From: Microbacterium sp. LWH7-1.2
GTDB lineage: Bacteria > Actinomycetota > Actinomycetes > Actinomycetales > Microbacteriaceae
NCBI RefSeq assembly: GCF_038397755.1
Contig: NZ_CP151637.1
Location: 310,001-374,000, forward strand
Length of the DNA: 64,000 bases
Reading direction: 5' to 3'
The position numbers and the translations under genes are program-made. The first letter of the stretch is position 1; the number at the start of each line of letters is the position of its first letter. Positions 35,576 through 43,663 of this stretch are shown piece by piece. The notes below the pieces were generated by a model that was given only the letters and a program-made list of their open reading frames with translations, ran no database searches and had not been told where the DNA came from.

Positions 35576-36268
35576 TCAGACGAAGAGGTTCGCGCGCTCG
35601 AGGTCCTCGGCGAAGTCCACCTCGACGGCGTAGAGATCCGAGATGTCGAGCGGCTCGAGCAGGACGCCGTCCTCGGCGATCGCGAGCTCGAGGCCGCGCT
35701 CGAAGTAGTCCTGGTCGTCGACGCGGGTCAGGTGGCGCATGAACGCCTTCTTGTCGCCGCTCGAGATGTAGTTGATGCCCACGGCCTCGCCGATGCCGCC
35801 CTTGACGATCTTCGAGAGCTCCTTGATGTAGCCCTCGGGCGTGACGGTGTACTTGACCTCTTCGTCGCTCACCTTGGAGGTGTTGACGGTGACGAACGAC
35901 TGATCGCGCTCGATGAGCTCGATCGCGCGGCCGAGCACGCGCGGATCGAAGACGACGTCGCCGTTCATCCAGAGGACGCCGCCCTTCCCCGTCTTCGACA
36001 GAGCGCGCAGGAGGCTCTTGGAGGTGTTCGTCTGGTCGTAACGGTCGTTGTAGACGTAGTCGACGTCGGGGAACGCCTCGACGATGGTCTCGGCGCGGTA
36101 GCCGACGACCGTGGTGATCTTGGCTTCGCGGCCGAACGCGGCACGGATGTTGTCGTGCTGCTGCTGCATGATGCTGCGGCCGTCGCCGAGCTCCGTGAGG
36201 GGCTTGGGCAGGCTGCGGCCGAGGCGCGAGCCCATTCCGGCTGCGAGGATGACGGTCTGAAGGGTCAA
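35576..36268 (-). CDS. LicC-like sugar/choline-phosphate nucleotidyltransferase
   Basis: 230 residues. There is no nearby ATG; I chose TTG 36268 because CAGGAG stands 6 bases upstream and the protein then begins MTLQTVILAAGMGSRLG, exactly the family start; GTG 36295 is the alternative. Seen: the nucleotide-binding loop LAAGMGSRL...PKPL (about 8-26), GVLWMNGDVVFD with the metal Asp (about 105), and GEAVGINYISS (about 165). Known family members make CDP-choline or similar activated groups. With three glycerophosphotransferases nearby, it may activate a polymer substituent. Confidence 0.78.
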   Translation of the reverse strand: MTLQTVILAAGMGSRLGRSLPKPLTELGDGRSIMQQQHDNIRAAFGREAKITTVVGYRAETIVEAFPDVDYVYNDRYDQTNTSKSLLRALSKTGKGGVLWMNGDVVFDPRVLGRAIELIERDQSFVTVNTSKVSDEEVKYTVTPEGYIKELSKIVKGGIGEAVGINYISSGDKKAFMRHLTRVDDQDYFERGLELAIAEDGVLLEPLDISDLYAVEVDFAEDLERANLFV

Positions 36269-36463
36269 AATCTGCTCCTGAAGTGCGTGATTCACTGCCG
36301 GTTCACCGGCGCGACACCCCTTCGTGCCTCGACCATGGTAGCGATGGGGCCTGGGAAGGCGCATAATGATCGCCTCCCGTTGCAGAGTTGTGACATAACG
36401 TGAATGCCGCGACGCGGCGAGACGAACCGCGTCGCCGTCGGGCCCGCTTGATACGTTGGTGTA

Positions 36464-38128
36464 GTGACAGCCTCCCTCCCGGTGCCGAACGACATCGATC
36501 CGGAAGAGCCGGACCGTCACTCCAGCGCGCGCGTCGTACGCCTCGCAGACTCGGTCTCACCGGCTCCCGAGAAGCCCCGCCGCCCGCCGCGCAAGCCGCG
36601 CACCGACGACGGTTCGAAGGCCGGCGCCGCACCGCGCAAGAAGCGCACGCCGGCTGCCTCGAAGCCGGAGCCGGCGCCGACTCCGGATCCGGGGCCTCCA
36701 CCGCCTCTTCCGAGCGATCTCGCGCTCGCGGCGAGCGCCGCTGCCGGCATCGTCGTGCCCCCGCGCCCGCCGCTTCCGGGAGCTCACGATGGTGCGCTGA
36801 CGGATGCTGCGGAGGCTCCCTCCCCCGAAGACTCGGCGCCCGTCCACGATGACGCGGCGAACGCGCACGCCGCCGGCGCGCCCGAGGCTGAGGTCGAGCG
36901 CGAGGCTGCGGTCGAGCGCGAGGCTGCGGTCGAGCGCGAGGCTGCGGTCGAGCGGGAAGTCGTGGTCGAGCCCGAGGCTGCGCTCGAGCCCGAAGCCGAG
37001 GTCGCCCCCGAAGCCGAGATCGCGGCCGAACCTGAGATCGCGCCCGAACGGGCGACTGCGCTCGAGGCTGAGATCGCACCCGAACTCGCGGTCGACCGCG
37101 AACGACCCACCGATCCTGAGGCGCACGCCGCGTACGCGACTCTTGCCGAAACCGTGGCGGTGGTCGATGCTGAGCCCGTGGTCGAGTCCGCGCCCGTGGC
37201 CGAGCCCGCGGGGGCGGTCGAGCCCGCGCCGGCGATCGAGCCCTCCTCCGCGCCCGCGCACCTGACGCCCGCACCCGTCGCCGAGCCCGAGCCGACGACG
37301 ACCCTCGATCCCGGGGCGCTGGCCGCCGCCGTCTCCCCGGACGGCGCCGCATCAGCGGTCGCAGCATCCGGGAACGCCCTCGTGCTGCGGGGTGTCAGCA
37401 AGCGCTTCGGCAGCACCCACGCCGTCGACGGCATCGACCTCACGATCCCGGCTGGTACGTTCTACGGCCTCGTCGGCCCCAACGGCGCCGGCAAGACGAC
37501 GACGCTCTCGATGATCGCGGGCCTGCTCGAGCCTGATCGCGGCACCATCCATGTCGGCGGAGTGGATGCCGCGGCCAAGCCGCTCGCGGCCAAGAAGCTG
37601 ATGGGTGTCCTGCCCGATCGGCTGCGCACCTTCGACCGCCTCACCGGCCGTCAGCTCCTCTATTACTACGGCGTACTGCGCAGGCTTCCGCCCGCGATCG
37701 TCGAGAGCCGCACGGCCGACCTCGCGCGCGCGTTCGATCTCGAGGACGCGCTGGGCCGCAGCGTCTCGGACTACTCCGCGGGCATGCTCAAGAAGGTCAT
37801 GCTCGCGGGAGCGCTCATCCACTCGCCGCGGCTGCTCGTGCTCGACGAGCCGTTCGAGGCGGTCGATCCGGTCTCGAGCGCGATCATCCTCGACATCCTC
37901 TCCACCTACGTCGCGCACGGCGGCACGGTGATCCTCTCGAGCCACGGCATGGACCTCGTCGAGCGCGTCTGCACGCGCGTCGCGGTCATCGTGGCCGGCC
38001 AGGTGCTCGCGGAGGGCACCGTCGACGAGGTGCGCGGCGAGCTGACGCTCGAGCAGCGCTTCGTGGAACTGGCCGGAGGGCTCAGCGACGTGGAGGGCCT
38101 CGAGTGGCTGCACACATTCTCCGACTGA
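36464..38128 (+). CDS. ABC transporter ATP-binding protein with long repetitive N-terminal extension
   Basis: 554 residues from GTG 36464. Residues 1-300 are low-complexity Pro/Ala/Glu/Val sequence including VEREAA repeats (about 141-165). The ATPase begins near 306 (LVLRGVSKRFGSTHAVDGI) with Walker A GPNGAGKTT (about 340), signature YSAGMLKKV (about 441, a variant of LSGGQ), and Walker B LLVLDEPFEAVDP (about 460). Normal ABC-2 type ATPases are about 250-310 residues, so the extension doubles the protein. The permease gene overlaps by 25 bp. Confidence 0.88.
   Translation: MTASLPVPNDIDPEEPDRHSSARVVRLADSVSPAPEKPRRPPRKPRTDDGSKAGAAPRKKRTPAASKPEPAPTPDPGPPPPLPSDLALAASAAAGIVVPPRPPLPGAHDGALTDAAEAPSPEDSAPVHDDAANAHAAGAPEAEVEREAAVEREAAVEREAAVEREVVVEPEAALEPEAEVAPEAEIAAEPEIAPERATALEAEIAPELAVDRERPTDPEAHAAYATLAETVAVVDAEPVVESAPVAEPAGAVEPAPAIEPSSAPAHLTPAPVAEPEPTTTLDPGALAAAVSPDGAASAVAASGNALVLRGVSKRFGSTHAVDGIDLTIPAGTFYGLVGPNGAGKTTTLSMIAGLLEPDRGTIHVGGVDAAAKPLAAKKLMGVLPDRLRTFDRLTGRQLLYYYGVLRRLPPAIVESRTADLARAFDLEDALGRSVSDYSAGMLKKVMLAGALIHSPRLLVLDEPFEAVDPVSSAIILDILSTYVAHGGTVILSSHGMDLVERVCTRVAVIVAGQVLAEGTVDEVRGELTLEQRFVELAGGLSDVEGLEWLHTFSD
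36884..36955 (+). repeat. 18-bp tandem repeat (4 copies) inside the ABC ATPase gene
   Basis: Four head-to-tail copies of GAGGCTGCGGTCGAGCGC, the first and last with one mismatch each, encode (V)EREAAVERE. Copy number is exactly in frame, so gain or loss of units would keep the gene open; degenerate EAE/EIA copies continue downstream to about 37100. Confidence 0.9.
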
Positions 38129-39669
38129 GGCTCGCTCTGCTGTTCGGCACGTTCCGTGGCCACGCGGGGCATGTCGCGCGCGTCGTCACCGGGCTCGTGA
38201 TCCTCGCCGCCGCGACCGTGGCGGCATGCTGGGCGCTGCTGACGCTGCAGGACGCCTCCACCGAGGAGGCGCTCGCCGTCACGGTGCTGGGCGGCTCCGC
38301 CGTGACCCTCGGGTTCGCGCTCGCGCCGCTGTTCGGCTCCGTCGAAGACCCGCTGGACCCGCGCCGCTTCGCCCTGTTCGGCCTCCCGCGGGGCAGCCTC
38401 GCGGTCGTGCTCGCGGTCGCCGGCTTCCTGAGCGTCCCGATCCTCGTGCTGCTCGCCGTCGCTGTCTGCTCGGCGATCGTGTGGTCCGCGCACGGCGTGC
38501 CGGTGATCGTCGGGGTCGCGAGCGTGCTGCTCGGGGTCGTGACATGCGTCCTCCTGGCGCGTGTGTGCATGGCACTGGCCTCGCTGTTCCTGCGTGACCG
38601 GCGCTCGCGCGAGCTCTCGGGCGTGTTCGTGCTCGTCGTGCTCGTCGTCGTGGTGCCGGTCGGCGTCTTCCTCGCCTCGCTGGAGTGGCGGGGGAGCGTG
38701 CCGCCTCAGCTGCTCGAAGCCGTGGACTGGCTCGCCCTCACCCCGTTCGGCGCCGCGTGGGCGTTGCCCGGGATGCTGGTCACGGGGGGCGACGCATGGC
38801 TGTCGGCGCTGATCGCGGTCCTCACGGTCGTGCTGCTGGGAGCGCTCTGGGCGTGGGCGGTCAAGCGACTGCTCACCACGACCGAGCGCCCGGGCATCGG
38901 GCGTGAGCGCGGCGGGCTCGGGTGGTTCGGCGTCGCGCCGGGGACGCCCGGGGGTGCGATCGCGGCGCGCAGTCTCGTCTACTGGTTCGGTGATCGTCGC
39001 TACGTGGTGAACGGCCTCGTGATCCCGTTCGCGGCCGTGATCACGGTGGTGCCCCTCCTCATCGCGGGGGTCCCGCCCGAGCTCGTCGCCCTCGTGCCCG
39101 TGCCGTTCGCGGCCCTCTTCCTCGGCTGGCTGCCGCACGACGACCTCGCCTACGACTCCACCGCCGTCTGGATGCACATCGCCAGCGGCGTGCGCGGTGT
39201 CTCCGACCGGCTCGGCAGGCTCGTGCCCGTCCTGCTGGTCGGCGTCCCGCTGCTCGCCCTCGCGATCCCCGTGGCGACTCTGCTGCACGGGCGCTGGGCG
39301 GTGCTCCCGGCCCTCACAGGCGTGTGCGCCGCACTGTTCCTCTCGGGTCTGGGGTTTTCGAGCATCTCGTCGGTGGTCGCGCCCTACGCCGTCTCGCGGC
39401 CGGGCGAGAGCCCGTTCCAGCAGCCGCAGCGCACCAGCGCAAGCGGTGCCATCGCGCAGGGAAGCGTCATGGCCGGCGCGCTGGTGGTGTCGGCGCCGGT
39501 GCTGTGGTGCGGCTGGCTCGCCCTGCGAGGAGACACGGATGCTGCGAACACGGCGCTGTGGGGAGGCCTGGCCATCGGGCTCGGCGTGCTCGTCGTGGGC
39601 ATCGGCATCGGGGCCATGGCGTTCGAACGTCGCGGCGGACGGCTGATGGAGTTCGCCGAGTCCACCTGA
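38104..39669 (+). CDS. Multi-spanning ABC transporter permease
   Basis: 521 residues from GTG 38104, overlapping the ATPase gene by 25 bp. Seen: about twelve hydrophobic helices (for example VTGLVILAAATVAACWALL, VLVVLVVVVPVGVFLASL), few charged loops. No binding-protein gene follows, so export is likely, but the substrate is unknown. Partner of the preceding ATPase by overlap. Confidence 0.82.
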   Translation: MAAHILRLRLALLFGTFRGHAGHVARVVTGLVILAAATVAACWALLTLQDASTEEALAVTVLGGSAVTLGFALAPLFGSVEDPLDPRRFALFGLPRGSLAVVLAVAGFLSVPILVLLAVAVCSAIVWSAHGVPVIVGVASVLLGVVTCVLLARVCMALASLFLRDRRSRELSGVFVLVVLVVVVPVGVFLASLEWRGSVPPQLLEAVDWLALTPFGAAWALPGMLVTGGDAWLSALIAVLTVVLLGALWAWAVKRLLTTTERPGIGRERGGLGWFGVAPGTPGGAIAARSLVYWFGDRRYVVNGLVIPFAAVITVVPLLIAGVPPELVALVPVPFAALFLGWLPHDDLAYDSTAVWMHIASGVRGVSDRLGRLVPVLLVGVPLLALAIPVATLLHGRWAVLPALTGVCAALFLSGLGFSSISSVVAPYAVSRPGESPFQQPQRTSASGAIAQGSVMAGALVVSAPVLWCGWLALRGDTDAANTALWGGLAIGLGVLVVGIGIGAMAFERRGGRLMEFAEST

Positions 39670-39718
39670 TCCTTCGGGCCGACCCTATCCCTGCCTGCCC
39701 CGACTACACTGGCAGACC

Positions 39719-39985
39719 ATGAGCACCCCGCTGGACAGCCCCGACCAGGGCGGCATCGCGACCCTCGATCGCGAGCTCGAAGAGCTCCTCAAAGAAGAGA
39801 ACATCGAGCCGGGTGACCACGAGCGCTTCTCGCATTATGTGAAGAAGGACAAGATCCTCGAGTCCGCGATCACCGGCAAGCCGGTGCGCGCGCTGTGCGG
39901 CAAGAAGTGGACGCCCGGCCGCGACCCGGAGAAGTTCCCCGTGTGCCCGACCTGCAAAGAGATCTACGAGTCGCTCCAGGGCTGA
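39719..39985 (+). CDS. DUF3039 domain protein
   Basis: 88 residues, ATG 39719. Seen: FSHYVKKDKILESAITGKPVRALCGKKW and a FPVCPTCKEIYESL C-terminus, giving three Cys (C...CxxC) that could bind zinc. Matches DUF3039, an actinobacterial family of unknown function. Its TGA ends at 39985 and the complementary stop of the convergent pncB begins at 39986, so the two genes abut with no spacer. Confidence 0.88.
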   Translation: MSTPLDSPDQGGIATLDRELEELLKEENIEPGDHERFSHYVKKDKILESAITGKPVRALCGKKWTPGRDPEKFPVCPTCKEIYESLQG

Positions 39986-41311
39986 TCACTCGGCATCGGC
40001 ATAGACGGTCGGGATCGCCGGGTCGGAGCGGCTGAGCGCGAGGGCGCGCACCGGAAGCTCTTCGCGTACGCGCGAGTGATGGTTCCGCGCAGCTTGGACG
40101 CCCTCCGGGCCTTCGTACGCGGCATCCGGTTCACCGTCGACGACCAGCGGCACCTGCAGTGCTCGCGAGTCGGGATGCGCCGAGGCGGTTTCCAGCGCCT
40201 CGAAGCCGTCCGACACGACGATGAGTTCGCTCGTCGCGGTTCCCGCATCCAGCGTGCGGAAGGCTGCCTTGCGGCCGCCCTTCGACGCCTTGTCGGTCGA
40301 CGCCTTCGCCACGCCGACCCAGCCGCCGTCCGAATCCTGGCGGGCCACGAGCTTGTAGACCATCCCGGCCGTCGGAGTGCCGGATCCCGTGACCACCGAC
40401 GTGCCCACGCCGTACGAGTCGACGGGGGATGCCGCGAGCGCGGCGATCGCGTACTCGTCGAGGTCGCTCGTCACGGTGATGCGCGTGCCGGTGGCGCCCA
40501 GGTCGTCGAGGTGGGCACGCACCTCCGCCGCCACCGTCGGCAGGTCGCCGGAGTCGATGCGGACCCCGCCGAGCCCGGTTCCGGCCACGCGGATCGCCGT
40601 CTCGACGCCCTGACGGATGTCGTAGGTGTCGACGAGCAGGGTCGTCCCGACGCCGAGGGCATCGATCTGCGCGCGGAACGCGTCCTCCTCGGTGTCGTGC
40701 AGCAGCGTCCATGCGTGCGCCGCGGTGCCCATCGTCGGGATTCCCCAGCAGCGGCCGGCCTCCAGGTTCGAGGTGGCACCGAACCCCGCGATGTAGGCCG
40801 CACGTGCCGCCGCGACCGCCGAGGACTCGCCGGCCCGCCGCGACCCCATCTCCGCCAGCGGACGATCGCCGGCGGCGATGCTCATGCGCGCGGCCGCGGT
40901 CGCGATGGCGGAGTCATGATTGAGCACGCTCAGCGCGAGGGTCTCGAGCACGACGGCCTCGGCGAACGTTCCCTCGATGGTCAGGATCGGAGAGCCGGGG
41001 AAGTAGAGCTCGCCTTCGCGGTAGCCCGCCACGGAGCCGGTGAACCGGTAGCCCTCCAGGAAGTCGAGGGTCGCGGCATCCACCACCTTCTCGTCACGGA
41101 GGAAGCGCAGCTCTTCATCGCCGAACCGGAAGTCGCGGATGAGCGAGAGCAGCCGGCCGGTTCCCGCGACGACGCCGAACCGCCTGGCGCCGGGGAGGCG
41201 TCGACCGAACAGCTCGAACACGCATCGGCGGTGGGCGGTGCCGTCCCGGAGCGCCGCGTCGACCATCGTGAGCTCGTAGCGATCCGTCAGCAGCGCGGTC
41301 GATCCACCCAT
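39986..41311 (-). CDS. pncB: Nicotinate phosphoribosyltransferase
   Basis: 441 residues, ATG 41311. Seen: TDRYELTMVDAAL at the N-terminus, FGRRLPGARRFGVVAGTGR, the active-site region EMGSRRAGESSAV and GIPTMGTAAHAW (about 188), DTYDIRQGVETAI (about 230) and RIDSGDL (about 253). Known: first step of NAD salvage from nicotinate. Divergent from murI, 41 bp apart. Confidence 0.94.
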   Translation of the reverse strand: MGGSTALLTDRYELTMVDAALRDGTAHRRCVFELFGRRLPGARRFGVVAGTGRLLSLIRDFRFGDEELRFLRDEKVVDAATLDFLEGYRFTGSVAGYREGELYFPGSPILTIEGTFAEAVVLETLALSVLNHDSAIATAAARMSIAAGDRPLAEMGSRRAGESSAVAAARAAYIAGFGATSNLEAGRCWGIPTMGTAAHAWTLLHDTEEDAFRAQIDALGVGTTLLVDTYDIRQGVETAIRVAGTGLGGVRIDSGDLPTVAAEVRAHLDDLGATGTRITVTSDLDEYAIAALAASPVDSYGVGTSVVTGSGTPTAGMVYKLVARQDSDGGWVGVAKASTDKASKGGRKAAFRTLDAGTATSELIVVSDGFEALETASAHPDSRALQVPLVVDGEPDAAYEGPEGVQAARNHHSRVREELPVRALALSRSDPAIPTVYADAE

Positions 41312-41352
41312 GCGGGCCAGCCTAGTGAGCGGCTGGCGTAGGCTGGGGCATC

Positions 41353-42198
41353 GTGAATGACGCGCCGATCGGAATCTTCGACTCCGGGGTCGGCGGGCTC
41401 ACCGTCGCACGCGCCGTCTCGGCCCAGTTGCCACGCGAGTCGATCCTCTACATCGGCGACACCGCTCGCTCGCCGTACGGGCCGAAGCCGATCGCCGACG
41501 TCCGCCGCTACGCGCTCGAGGTGCTCGACGATCTCGTCGCGCAGGGCGTGAAGATGCTCGTGATCGCGTGCAACACGGCGTCCTCCGCGATGCTGCGCGA
41601 CGCACGCGAGCGCTACGACGTGCCGGTGGTCGAAGTCATCAACCCCGCGGTGCGCACCGCGATGTCGACGACCCGCAACGGGCGCGTCGGCGTGATCGGC
41701 ACCGCCGGCACGATCAGCTCGGGCGCGTACCAGGACATGCTCGGCGTCAACGAGCGCCTCACCGTCTTCGCCGAGCCGTGCCCGCGGTTCGTCGAGTTCG
41801 TCGAGGCCGGCGTGACGGACTCGCCCGAGGTCCTGGCGGTCGCCGAGGAGTACCTCGCACCGCTGCGCCACGCGGGCGTCGACACGCTTGTGCTCGGCTG
41901 CACGCACTACCCGTTCCTCGAGGGCGCGATCAGCTACGTCATGGGACCCGACGTGAGCCTCGTATCGAGCGACACCGAGACGGCGAAGGACGTCTATCGT
42001 CAGCTGGTCTCGCGCGACCTGCTCGCGGGTCCGGATGCCGCCCCCCGCCATGTCTACGAGGCGACGGGCGCGTCCGCCGAGGAGTTTTTGAACCTCGCCC
42101 ACCGGCTGATGGGTCGCGAGGTCAGCTCGGTGCGCCTCGTGCAGACCGGCGCCATCGACCTGCCTCACGCTTCGAACCCCGCCCGGCGCCTCGGCTGA
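41353..42198 (+). CDS. murI: Glutamate racemase
   Basis: 281 residues from GTG 41353. Seen: [17 protein letters not shown] (about 6-22), [11 protein letters not shown], and the two catalytic Cys in VIACNTASS (about 74) and [11 protein letters not shown] (about 186). Known: makes D-glutamate for peptidoglycan. First of a housekeeping group murI-rph-rdgB; the 102-bp gap to rph holds a large inverted repeat. Confidence 0.95.
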   Translation: MNDAPIGIFDSGVGGLTVARAVSAQLPRESILYIGDTARSPYGPKPIADVRRYALEVLDDLVAQGVKMLVIACNTASSAMLRDARERYDVPVVEVINPAVRTAMSTTRNGRVGVIGTAGTISSGAYQDMLGVNERLTVFAEPCPRFVEFVEAGVTDSPEVLAVAEEYLAPLRHAGVDTLVLGCTHYPFLEGAISYVMGPDVSLVSSDTETAKDVYRQLVSRDLLAGPDAAPRHVYEATGASAEEFLNLAHRLMGREVSSVRLVQTGAIDLPHASNPARRLG

Positions 42199-42225
42199 GG
42201 CATCCGTGTCCCGATCCTTTTCCTT

Positions 42226-42280
42226 CATGTCCCGATATCCGTCGATTCCCGACCCCGGGAGCGAGGGATATCGGGACATG
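42226..42280. repeat. 15-bp perfect inverted repeat in the murI-rph gap
   Basis: Arms CATGTCCCGATATCC (42226-42240) and GGATATCGGGACATG (42266-42280) surround 25 bases that contain a smaller CCCGACCCCGGGAG dyad. It starts 27 bases after murI and ends 20 bases before rph. No T-tract follows. It could be a terminator, an mRNA-stabilising hairpin, or a REP-like repeat element. Confidence 0.8.
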
Positions 42281-42300
42281 CCCACCGTCAGAGGAGAGAA

Positions 42301-43044
42301 ATGACCGACATCACCCGTGCCGACGGCCGCTCCGTCGACCAGCTGCGTCCCATCACGATCGAGCGGGGCTGGTCGAGTCAGGCCGAGGGGTCCGCCCTCA
42401 TCTCGTTCGGGAACACCAAGGTGCTGTGCACGGCGTCGTTCACGAACGGCGTGCCGCGCTGGCTGACCGGCAAAGGCAAGGGCTGGATCACCGCCGAGTA
42501 CGCGATGCTGCCGCGCGCCACCAACGAGCGCAACGACCGTGAGAGCGTCAAGGGCAAGATCGGCGGGCGCACGCACGAGATCTCGCGCCTCATCGGACGG
42601 GCTCTCCGCGCCGTCGTCGACACCAAGGCCCTCGGAGAGAACACGATCGTCATCGACTGCGACGTGCTCCAGGCCGACGGCGGCACGCGCACTGCGGCGA
42701 TCACCGGTGCCTACGTCGCGCTCGCCGACGCGATCGAGTGGGGCCGGGGCAGGAAGTTCATCGGCCAGAAGGCGCAGGTGCTTTTCGACTCGGTCGCGGC
42801 GGTGTCGGTCGGCATCATCGACGGCGAGCCGATGCTCGACCTCGCGTACGTCGAAGACGTGCGGGCCGAGACCGACATGAACGTCGTGGTCACGGGACGG
42901 GGCCTGTTCGTCGAGGTGCAGGGCACCGCCGAAGGCGCGCCGTTCGACAAGCGCGAGCTCGACGCGCTGCTCGAACTCGGCGTCAACGGCTGCGCCGACC
43001 TGCGCAGCCACCAGCTCGCGGCCCTGCAGCCCGCGGGGGAGTGA
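42301..43044 (+). CDS. rph: Ribonuclease PH
   Basis: 247 residues, ATG 42301. Seen: [28 protein letters not shown] (about 17-44), [32 protein letters not shown] (about 72-103) and [19 protein letters not shown] (about 119-137), the family's phosphate and RNA-binding segments. Known: phosphorolytic 3' exonuclease trimming tRNA. rdgB starts 3 bases after its stop. Confidence 0.96.
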   Translation: MTDITRADGRSVDQLRPITIERGWSSQAEGSALISFGNTKVLCTASFTNGVPRWLTGKGKGWITAEYAMLPRATNERNDRESVKGKIGGRTHEISRLIGRALRAVVDTKALGENTIVIDCDVLQADGGTRTAAITGAYVALADAIEWGRGRKFIGQKAQVLFDSVAAVSVGIIDGEPMLDLAYVEDVRAETDMNVVVTGRGLFVEVQGTAEGAPFDKRELDALLELGVNGCADLRSHQLAALQPAGE

Positions 43045-43047
43045 CGG

Positions 43048-43656
43048 ATGCCCCAGATCGTCCTCGCGACCCACAACCCGCACAAGGTCGAGGAGTTCCA
43101 GGCGATCGTCGCGGCCACGCGCCCCGACTTCGAGGTCGTCGGGTACGAGGGGCCCGAGCCGATCGAGGACGGCGTCACGTTCGCCGAGAACGCGCTCATC
43201 AAGGCGCGCGCCGCCGCTGAGCACTCGGGTCTGCCGGCCCTCGCCGACGATTCGGGTGTGTGCGTCGATGTGCTCGGCGGATCGCCCGGCGTCTTCTCGG
43301 CGTACTGGGCGGGACACGCGAAGGATGCCGCGGCCAACCTGAACCTGCTGCTCGACCAGCTCTCCGACATCGGCGACCCGCACCGCACCGCGCAGTTCGT
43401 CTCGACGATCGCGCTCGTCGTGCCCGGGGCCGACGGGACAGTGAGGGAGCACGTGGTCGAGGGGGTCTGGCCGGGGCGTCTCGCGACGGCCCCGTCGGGT
43501 GCCGGCGGGTTCGGCTACGACCCGATCTTCGTGCCCGACGGGCAGGAGCCCGGCGCCGAGCGGACGGTCGGCGAGTGGACGGCGGACGAGAAGAACGCGG
43601 CATCCCACCGCTCCCGCGCCTTCGGCGCGCTCGCCACGCTTCTCGCCGCCCTCTGA
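43048..43656 (+). CDS. rdgB: dITP/XTP pyrophosphatase (RdgB/HAM1)
   Basis: 202 residues, ATG 43048. Seen: LATHNPHKVEEF (about 5-16, nucleotide-binding), TFAENALIKARAAAEHSGLPALADDSGVCVD (about 47-77), and GAGGFGYDPIFVPDG (about 150). Known: removes non-canonical purine nucleotides. The rph-rdgB order is common across bacteria. Convergent with the CocE-type hydrolase, 7 bp apart. Confidence 0.96.
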   Translation: MPQIVLATHNPHKVEEFQAIVAATRPDFEVVGYEGPEPIEDGVTFAENALIKARAAAEHSGLPALADDSGVCVDVLGGSPGVFSAYWAGHAKDAAANLNLLLDQLSDIGDPHRTAQFVSTIALVVPGADGTVREHVVEGVWPGRLATAPSGAGGFGYDPIFVPDGQEPGAERTVGEWTADEKNAASHRSRAFGALATLLAAL

Positions 43657-43663
43657 CGCGGGA

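Noticed and set aside
36303..37367. 354-codon Arg/Pro-rich frame antisense to the ABC ATPase extension
   Set aside because: Its repeats are simply the complement of the VEREAA repeats; no ribosome site or motif.
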